DNA of 64,000 bases from Selaginella moellendorffii. Its lineage: Eukaryota > Streptophyta > Lycopodiopsida > Selaginellales > Selaginellaceae. Below the pieces are notes generated by a model. It was not told the DNA's origin. It searched no databases and saw only the letters and a program-made list of their open reading frames with translations. Below, piece after piece: positions 57,224 through 64,000 of this stretch (position 1 is its first letter; each line of letters opens with the position of its first letter). Location of the stretch: the NCBI RefSeq assembly GCF_000143415.4, contig NW_003314261.1:1801973-1865972 (forward strand). The letters are read 5' to 3'. The position numbers were made by a program, and so were the translations under genes.

Positions 57224-58150
57224 ATGATTGCAAGGTTTGTATTACCTACTTTGATATTTTTAACATTTACATGCATTTTTTCTGAAGATATTGAATATGA
57301 AATAGGCCAGCTTAATGCTTTAACTAAAGAAGTAGCAAAAAATATTATAATTAATATTTAAAAAGAAATTAGTAAAATACCAGACAATATAATTCCTTTT
57401 GGTCAAAAGATATTTCTGATATTATCTCATTTGGTATTTATGCTTTAAATACAGTTTTTCAAATTTGTCATGTAGACAATGATGGTAATTCAAATGGAGG
57501 ACTTATTATGAGAAGTTCATTATATGAAATTTTAGGAGGTTCTGCTTGTCATATATTAAATTCAGCTGCTTCATATATAATTAATAAAACAAATCATTTT
57601 ATTGTTTACTATTTTGTTAGAAACTATAATTGTCAAAATGTTAATCAAAATATAGATATAAAAACATATATAAATATAAATATTGGATGTGACATTTTTA
57701 CATATGCCTTAATAAGTGGTTATACTAATATGCCCCATCAATATGTATTTCAATCACAATCTTTAATCTCCTTAAATAAAAAGGCACATTTATATCTAGA
57801 TATTTATTGTAATTTAATAGTTTATTCACTAAATAAAATTTTTTTGGTCAACAAAATTATCAAATAAAGGCTTCAAATGCATTTTAAGACTACAAGAAGA
57901 TGGAAATTTAGTTTTATATTCTTATGATAAAAGTGTTGTTTGGCATTCAAATACATATTGTAAATATAAACATTGTCATGAAAATGCAAATTTAGTAATG
58001 AAAAATAATTGTAATTTATTTTTGTATTTTATATATCAAACAACATTAAGCACTAAACCGTTAACTAAAGTTTCGTTAGAAAATAAAATTTCTGAATCTG
58101 TTTTTTCAAGGCAGTTTTGTATTTTGCAATGCATCATGTGTTTGATACTA
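57224..58150 (+). pseudogene. B-lectin (bulb-type mannose-binding lectin-like) gene remnant, very AT-rich
   Basis: From ATG 57224 it reads a secretion-signal-like N-terminus (MIARFVLPTLIFLTFTCIFS). An unidentified domain follows, with IYALNTVFQ and EILGGSACHIL. Then come two B-lectin-like strands: SLISLNKKAHLYLDIYCNLIVYS and, after a frame change, CILRLQEDGNLVLYSYDKSVVWHSNT, shown by the marker LQEDGNLVLY..WHSNT. Another repeat HENANLVMKNNCNLFLY follows. Three breaks: TAA near 57359, a shift near 57412 and a shift in a T run near 57840. Codon use is extremely AT-biased, unlike neighbours. The mannose-binding QxDxNxVxY signature is only partly kept (QEDGNLVLY). Confidence 0.7.
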
Positions 58151-58503
58151 TTCTTAAAAGTTAAATTTGAAACATTTTAACCATGTTGAAATATAACCAA
58201 ATAGATTGCTTGCTTCCCGGGATTTTCAGTTGCCTTACGTCCTTTGCTTCTCCTATATTTTGCGACCTATTCTTCCAACAACACCCCTTCCTGAGGAGCA
58301 TTCCTTCCACGCAACTCTTATCCACAAGCCAAGCAATCCTCCTCCGCTGCTATAAAATAAAACTGAGCATCAAGTTCTTACCAAAAGATGGTCCCTTTGA
58401 TGCTCGCCTGCTTCCTCTTTCACTCGCTCCACTTCGTCCTCGTCCTTGCCAAGAACAAGTAATCGATCCTCTGACCACTGTCTCTATAGATCAATCATCC
58501 TCC

Positions 58504-59898
58504 ATGGCTCCAGCGTTCTTTCGTCTAGCATTTCTCCTAGTCAGCCTCCTGTCCAGCTTCGTCTCGCCCTCCCCGGTCTTGAGAATGGACCTCACAATGC
58601 GCAACGTCTCGTGCAACGATCTCGCGGGCTCAGGTTTGGGGGATCCGCTTCTCCACAAGCTGTCGTGCATGGCGAAGAAGACCACCTTTCGGGCAAACCG
58701 GATGGTCCAGGCGCTGAGGAGCAAGCTCGCCGCCTCGTCTCTCATCACCAGCGAGGTTCCATACCCGCCGTCCGTGAGCACCGACTACGAGAGCCCCGTC
58801 GCCTCCGGCGGTGGTGACTACGTCACGACGATCTCCCTGGGCACTCCAGCCAAGGTGTTCTCCGTGATCGCGGACACCGGCAGCGATCTGATATGGATCC
58901 AGTGCAAGCCGTGCCAGGCGTGCTTCAACCAGAAGGATCCAATCTTCGATCCGGAAGGCTCGTCATCCTACACCACCATGTCCTGCGGAGACACCCTCTG
59001 CGATTCCTTGCCGAGGAAGTCGTGCTCCCCGAACTGCGACTACTCGTACGGCTATGGCGATGGCTCTGGAACCCGAGGAACGCTGTCGTCCGAGACCGTC
59101 ACCTTGACGAGCACCCAGGGAGAGAAGCTGGCCGCCAAGAACATCGCCTTCGGCTGCGGCCATCTCAATCGCGGGAGCTTCAATGACGCCTCTGGCCTCG
59201 TGGGTCTTGGCCGGGGCAATCTCTCGTTCGTCTCCCAGCTGGGCGATCTCTTCGGCCACAAATTCTCCTACTGCTTGGTTCCATGGCGAGACGCCCCCAG
59301 CAAAACCAGCCCAATGTTCTTCGGCGATGAAAGCTCCTCCCACTCCTCCGGGAAGAAACTCCACTACGCTTTCACTCCTATGATCCACAACCCGGCCATG
59401 GAGAGCTTCTACTACGTCAAGCTCAAGGACATCAGCATCGCTGGGCGGGCGCTGCGAATCCCAGCGGGATCCTTCGACATCAAACCCGATGGAAGCGGCG
59501 GGATGATCTTCGATTCCGGGACGACCCTGACGCTCCTGCCAGATGCGCCTTACCAGATCGTGCTCCGGGCGCTGCGATCCAAGGTTTCCTTCCCTGAGAT
59601 CGATGGATCCTCCGCGGGGCTTGACCTGTGCTACGATGTCTCGGGATCCAAGGCGAGCTACAAGAAGAAGATCCCGGCGATGGTGTTCCACTTCGAGGGC
59701 GCGGATCACCAGCTGCCCGTGGAGAACTACTTCATCGCCGCCAACGATGCCGGGACGATTGTGTGCCTGGCGATGGTGAGCTCCAACATGGACATCGGGA
59801 TCTATGGAAATATGATGCAGCAAAACTTCCGCGTGATGTACGATATCGGGAGCAGCAAGATTGGATGGGCGCCATCGCAATGCGATTCCTCACAGTGA
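58504..59898 (+). CDS. nepenthesin-like aspartic protease (A1 family)
   Basis: 464 aa, single exon, start ATG 58504. A hydrophobic N-terminus (residues 6-22) is a likely signal peptide. The two catalytic motifs are DTGS at residues 124-127 and DSGT at 337-340. The nepenthesin-type cysteine insert follows the first (C..C..CF....F....SSSY). GYGDGSGTRGTL and GCGHLNRG match plant atypical aspartic proteases, and YGN.MQQNF..YD at the C-terminus is the usual ending. The propeptide is residues about 23-100. Secreted or apoplastic endopeptidase by family. Upstream ATG at 58183 would add 107 residues without similarity. Confidence 0.94.
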   Translation: MAPAFFRLAFLLVSLLSSFVSPSPVLRMDLTMRNVSCNDLAGSGLGDPLLHKLSCMAKKTTFRANRMVQALRSKLAASSLITSEVPYPPSVSTDYESPVASGGGDYVTTISLGTPAKVFSVIADTGSDLIWIQCKPCQACFNQKDPIFDPEGSSSYTTMSCGDTLCDSLPRKSCSPNCDYSYGYGDGSGTRGTLSSETVTLTSTQGEKLAAKNIAFGCGHLNRGSFNDASGLVGLGRGNLSFVSQLGDLFGHKFSYCLVPWRDAPSKTSPMFFGDESSSHSSGKKLHYAFTPMIHNPAMESFYYVKLKDISIAGRALRIPAGSFDIKPDGSGGMIFDSGTTLTLLPDAPYQIVLRALRSKVSFPEIDGSSAGLDLCYDVSGSKASYKKKIPAMVFHFEGADHQLPVENYFIAANDAGTIVCLAMVSSNMDIGIYGNMMQQNFRVMYDIGSSKIGWAPSQCDSSQ

Positions 59899-60152
59899 TT
59901 GATTCCCCCTGCCCAAGAACCCTAAATTCCTCTCCTGTGAATGGATTTTTTAAAATTAAGCGTTGGATACCCGTTAAAAGTCTTAGAATTCAACGGTTGC
60001 GATCACTCCACGGCGATTTTCGTGAAAAGATAAGCCATCAACTCAAAGGAGCTAGGGTTCTAGGCAAGCGTGGAGGAAGAGAATTCTCGGCGCGCTCGAT
60101 CGATCTCTGTCGAGCCGCATTCTCTCCCACAAGCAATTTCAGCTCTGGATTT

Positions 60153-61332
60153 ATGAATGACGCTGATTCTGGCCCTCCAATGTCGTCATACGGCCAGCGA
60201 TTGGAAGCATCCGAGTCGACGCAATCGCTGCTCAGCCGGCGAGGATCAGGTATTTGGCCAAAATCCCAATAAAGATCCCATCCAGGAGCTCCTGGAGCGC
60301 GGTAATCTCACCTCTCTTTTTTTTTTCCAGAATTTGGCAACAGATACGTCCAGATCGACGACGCGGGCATCTATCTCTCCTCGCTCGCCGTCACAATCCT
60401 CCTCTCCTCGGTGGCCACCATCGGCATCCTCCTCTTCACGCTCGTCGTCACGCTCTCGGTGATGCTGGGGTCGTGCCAGAGCCAGCCGATGCTACTCCAC
60501 GGATCATGGGGCGAGATGATCCGGGCTCCTCCTTGTCGTCAGGAAGAAGCCCGTGGGAATCCCTGCGAGAGCTTCCGGCTCAACGCGGAGATGAATAACC
60601 TCCAGGGCTGGCTCCTCCCCAGGGAGTGCTCCAGCTACGTCGGGAATTACATGGTCAATGGGCAGTACCTCCTGGATGTCGAAGCGGCCGTGGGCGCTGC
60701 CAGGAGCTACTTGGAGGCCATCGCTCCTGGTGGCGATGGTTTGGACGCCATTGTCCTGGACATCGATGACACTGTGCTCTCCAACGTTCCATACTACACC
60801 GAGCATCAATTCGGGTAAAAAAACCATTCTTCGTTCGATCCTCTCTCTTGATCCAAAGCTTCTTCATGGCAGTGTAGAGCAATATAACGTGACCGCGTGG
60901 AACGAATGGGTGGAACAGGCCAGAGCCCCGCCTCTAAGATCGATGCTTTCTCTGTATCGCCAGATGGTGGACGCGAACTGGTCCATGATCTTCATTACCG
61001 GGAGGCCCGAGCAGCAACGAAACAAGACCGCGGAGAATCTCTTCAAAGCCGGCTTCTCCGACTGGATGTCTTTGAATCTAAGGTAAGCTTTCTCGTTTTG
61101 CGCTTGACTCTCACGATCTGTTTGGTATTTTGGTTTGCTTCTCTTTACGTCTAGATTCCAGAACGAAGTTGGAACCACAGCAGTAAATTATAAGTCGAGT
61201 AGAAGGATGCACCTCGAGAGAAAGGGATACCGTATACGTGCCAGTATTGGCGACCAGTGGAGTGACTTGATTGGTCCCGCCGCTGGAAACAGAACCTTCA
61301 AGCTGCCGAATCCCATGTATTACATTTTTTAA
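60153..61332 (+). CDS. HAD-superfamily class B acid phosphatase (VSP-like), membrane-anchored
   Basis: Four exons: 60153-60249, 60331-60814, 60873-61082, 61155-61332; 322 aa. An N-terminal transmembrane segment lies around residues 45-75. HAD motif I LDIDDTVLSN has nucleophile D176 and acid/base D178; motif II is in FITGRPEQQR; motif III/IV is SIGDQWSDL with the C-terminal F-K-LPNP-YYI-F typical of plant vegetative storage/acid phosphatase-like proteins. Introns are 58-81 bp. It probably hydrolyses phosphate monoesters at the endomembrane or cell surface; the direct substrate is unknown. Confidence 0.93.
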
Positions 61333-61420
61333 AGCCGCTGGATCGATTGGATTGGCTCTGTAAAAAGTCGCTATTCTCTGTGAAACAATTGGTCAGTATT
61401 GAAAAAGTTTTAGTTGTTTT

Positions 61421-62514
61421 CTACCTTTTTCTTTCTGGTGTAAGTCGTAGCTTTGCCCGTCGCTGTGAAAGCATGTGTGCGTAGAGGAACAACGCAAAGC
61501 CGGGATATATGACTAGCAAAGCCTGTGATAAAAGCGAAGAACACAAAGAAACAAAGATAAAATAACTGAAAACTGGAATTGCTGGCTCTTGCCATTATAA
61601 AGCCGTGATAGCCGAATGGAGCCCATCTGAAGAAACTTGAGTACATGTTTTCCTTGCGGATGAAGGGCAAGGCAGAATACATCAAATGCACTGCAAACAA
61701 AATCAAGAATAAAAGAAACGAAAAAGTGGGATAGGCTGGTTTCCGAACTTACTTTCAGAGAAGAACCCAATTGGATAGAGCACAATGAAACCAGAATATC
61801 TGTAAGAGAAAAAGTTTTTATAGAGTTTCGCCAGTTAGTGAGTGAAGCTTTTCTTGCCTCGCCCAAGTTAGCCATGGTGGACACGTTCCAAGAATGCTAG
61901 CCACGTATTGTGGATATCGTATCACCTGAAAGGGATTTTTGCAGGACTAGTGAAGAGAGAAAGTGCGAACCTCCGAAAGCGACCAAGCTCCAAGCAATGT
62001 GACGAGGCAGGGGCTGTTTTGGATCTGACACGAAAGGAAAGAGATTAAAGCGTTCGTTTCTCTACGATCAGACAGAATTCATTTACTTCTTCGATTGGAG
62101 CCACGACTGCAGCGATGACGTGAAATCTCCCACCCCATTGCAGCAACGCTGTGAGAGTTCCACTCCGAACAAGGCCTGTAAAAGTTACAAGAAGATTTTC
62201 GAGTATTTAACGGGGAAAAAACAAATTTCTCACCGAGCAAAGAATGTATCACTTCTAACAACGCGAAGAACTGGAGGAAATCTTCACAGCCAGAAACGTA
62301 GGCATTGAGAAATGGAATCGAGAGCCGAAATTTCGACAGAAAGTTTTACATGCGAGGCGAATTTCTCCCGTTTTCACCTTTCCTGGCGCCAAGAGCAGCC
62401 GCGCGAGTAGCAAAGCCCTAGAATCCCATGAAATTTAGCAAGGAAAACACAGCGCTGCGCTCACCAGCCTCCCGCCTGCGCTACATTGTACGCGACCAGG
62501 TAGCCTCTCGCCAT
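61421..62514 (-). CDS. very-long-chain (3R)-3-hydroxyacyl-CoA dehydratase (PAS2/HACD family)
   Basis: About nine exons: 62514-62465, 62418-62379, a third exon ending at 62234 (start unresolved, about 62310-62320), 62175-62087, 62024-61971, 61925-61858, 61799-61753, 61690-61593, 61522-61421. It begins MARGYLVAYNVAQAGGW and ends FLYAHMLSQRRAKLRL. The catalytic pair Tyr..Glu of the family is in YPIGFFSE. Four to six hydrophobic segments fit an ER membrane enzyme of fatty-acid elongation. Two introns use GC donors (GAG|GCAAGA at 61857 and ATG|GCAAGA at 61592). The junction between exons 2 and 3 lacks an obvious AG acceptor in phase, so the N-terminus is uncertain. Confidence 0.83.
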
Positions 62515-62654
62515 GGCCAAGAACCCTAAAATAACGTCTATAAGTGTTTACCCTAATTAGACTCTTAGAATATTCGATGTACGAGGTTTAAGTGTTTCTT
62601 TAACCCTACGCCACCCTGAAAGAGAATATACTGTTGGGGTTGCTCGTTTGCGGC
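62515..62654. promoter_or_regulatory. 140-bp divergent promoter HACD / Dof-like gene
   Basis: Two start codons lie 140 bp apart in opposite directions. An AACCCTAAAA motif at 62522-62531 and ACCCTAATTAG at about 62552 are telo-box-like. Confidence 0.4.
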
Positions 62655-63296
62655 ATGAGTATGGATGTGTTCTCTTGCGATTTCATGGTGGATGATCTCG
62701 CGATGAATGATCTCGCGCTGGACGATCTCAACGAAGATCAAGGCAAGTTTACTAGGCTGCAAGTCGATGATGGTGATCCATGGGCGGGTTTGAGCTGCCC
62801 TCCCTGGGATCCCCAGGCGCTCGAGGAGCCCAAGCCAGTAATCTCCAAGAGAGCTACCAGGCGGCCTCTTAGATTCGCCTGTATGGATCTGGAACAGGAC
62901 GACGAAGAGGAAGAAAAGCCCACGAAGCCCAAGCCCAAGAGAAAATCCAGGCCCACCTCCAAAAGTGTTGCCGCGCCGAGGAAGACCAAAGCCGAGAAGC
63001 CCAAGAGGATTTCCAGGCCCGCCTCCAAAAGAGTTGACGAGCCCAAAGCCGAGGCGAGGAAGAACGCCACCTCCAAGATCTCTCCCGAGGAACGGGAGGA
63101 GCTCAGGAGAATCCGAGAGACTCTGCCGGATCACGCTTTGTGCCCGAGGTGTGACGAGTTTTGGCGCACGAGGTTCTACGACTTCAATAACTATCGCAAG
63201 GACCAGATAAGGTATAAGTGCGTGCCCTGCAACAAGAAGTGGACGCTCGGTAAGCCGCCACGAACGAGAACCAAGCGTGCTAAAGTTGCAATCTAA
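62655..63296 (+). CDS. small basic/acidic protein with C-terminal Dof-like zinc finger
   Basis: 213 aa, ATG 62655 (MSMDVFSC). An acidic N-terminal half with repeated MND/LDD motifs is followed by a lysine/proline-rich linker with two similar units (KRKSRPTSKS and KRISRPASKR). The last 50 residues contain CPRCDEF, then F--FNNY, RYKC, CNKKWTLG. In Dof proteins the finger is CPRC-S..N..F.YYNNY-...RHFC..C.RYWT.GG. Here the spacing is CX2CX22CX2C against CX2CX21CX2C and the tryptophan is kept. A divergent Dof-like DNA-binding finger is therefore likely but needs profile confirmation; another C2C2 family is possible. Confidence 0.75.
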   Translation: MSMDVFSCDFMVDDLAMNDLALDDLNEDQGKFTRLQVDDGDPWAGLSCPPWDPQALEEPKPVISKRATRRPLRFACMDLEQDDEEEEKPTKPKPKRKSRPTSKSVAAPRKTKAEKPKRISRPASKRVDEPKAEARKNATSKISPEEREELRRIRETLPDHALCPRCDEFWRTRFYDFNNYRKDQIRYKCVPCNKKWTLGKPPRTRTKRAKVAI

Positions 63297-63394
63297 GAGG
63301 AGAGAGAAAGATTTATTCAAGGTTTGCTTAGGTACCTGGATTCTGGGAAGTTTTACGACGGATGCTTCAACCGGTTGTGACGCTGTAACGTCGG

Positions 63395-64000
63395 CTACCG
63401 GGACAGTTCTTGAATGAGATCTACGACGCTCGTCATCGCTCCGTCGTTCTGCGGGGCGCCAAAAGAGTTAGCAGAAGAACACGAAGTTTTGCCTAGACTT
63501 AGAGAGAGTGTTCTTACCAGAACAACGATATCAAACGCGGTTGTGTAGGTGCTTAGCCAACTGTTTATGTTCTCGTTGCTGCAAAAGAACGAAAACGTTT
63601 TCGTCCTTCACCGTGAGATAGATGAAATACTTACAGGAATCCTATGGTAATACGGTTGTCATAGTCAACTCCATCCGACATTCCGAGGTCTCCAATGTGA
63701 TCGCCCAGAAGTATCACGTTCCTGCGGTCTCGCACAAGAGAGTACCCGTTCTTGGCATTGTTGACGACTTCGTGGCCCTGATCGTCATGTAGTGGAGCAG
63801 CCATCTCTAGGGAATGCTCGTTCTTGTTCAGAACGTGTATCAGCTTCCCTGTTGATCGCAAAGCACTTCAGTACGAATGTAGATAGCTAGCTCGCTACCT
63901 TTGAAACCCAGGAGATTGCCATCACCATCAAAGTTCATGCGATTTGATACGACACGGATGTTTTTGAAAGAACGATGAAGCTTTTGCCGCATAACCTCTT
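63395..64000 (-). CDS. pyrimidine/cytosolic 5'-nucleotidase (UMPH-1 family), 3' part
   Basis: The gene runs off the right edge; visible exons from the edge: 64000-63899, 63848-63635, 63578-63518, 63448-63395. It shows NRMNFDGDGNLLGFKG, GKLIHVLNKNEHSLE, then the HAD motif VILLGDHIGDLGMSDGV and the family C-terminus NENINSWLSTYTTAFDIVVL, NDGAMTSVV, LIQELSR stop. UMPH-1 enzymes are HAD-type 5'-nucleotidases hydrolysing pyrimidine mononucleotides. The usual motif is GDSLGDLGMADG; here GDHIGDLGMSDG keeps the key aspartates. Confidence 0.92.

Noticed and set aside
58963-59880. 305-codon minus-strand frame opposite the aspartic protease
   Set aside because: Antisense shadow; the plus strand has full catalytic motifs.

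Overview
The window looks like nuclear DNA of a seedless vascular plant, most likely a Selaginella-type lycophyte. That identification is inferred. Genes carry many very short introns (about 45-70 bp, GT..AG with some GC..AG). Plant-specific families occur (PRISE/VEP1 reductase, DUF506, DUF3339, trihelix factor, nepenthesin-like protease, P-class PPR). A SHIPPO/STPGR-type protein, usual in organisms with flagellated sperm, lies next to a ribosomal protein gene. GC-rich gene islands alternate with very AT-rich spacers and LTR retrotransposons.

Layout. 1-6577: two minus-strand Ty3/gypsy elements, the first (with a 5' LTR at 3206-4371) inserted into the RT region of the second. 6578-17053: a direct tandem segmental duplication of about 5.1 kb. 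Each unit holds a PRISE-type reductase (copy A broken by a 1-nt deletion, copy B intact), a decayed ubinuclein fragment and an unidentified conserved block. 17224-21938: RPS9 (-), an STPGR protein (+, 10 exons) and a DUF506 protein (-). 22641-33965: an AT-rich spacer with a (TA)n tract, then an old plus-strand gypsy-like element. That element is split by a younger internally deleted minus-strand element with a perfect 5-bp target duplication (GGATG). The old element also carries a captured piece of the 3' end of the gene at 37084-39943.

34101-50300 is a gene-dense part: DUF3339 membrane protein, a GNAT acetyltransferase with a decayed tandem copy, a 931-aa arginine-rich RRM-like protein, a trihelix transcription factor, an organellar YchF/OLA1-type ATPase and a C2-domain protein. 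50819-53709: an aldose 1-epimerase remnant and an intron-less PPR gene. 53710-58200: AT-rich DNA with a decayed B-lectin gene. 58504-64000: aspartic protease, HAD acid phosphatase, PAS2-type 3-hydroxyacyl-CoA dehydratase (two GC-AG introns), a small protein ending in a Dof-like zinc finger, and the 3' end of a pyrimidine 5'-nucleotidase running off the right edge.

The genes do not form one pathway; this is an ordinary plant gene neighbourhood. The most unusual parts are the captured gene fragment (27577-27980) with its deamination signature, the AT-rich lectin pseudogene, the divergent Dof-like finger and the differential decay of the two duplicated units. Exon borders were placed by eye from splice consensus, reading frame and remembered family sequence, not from transcripts.
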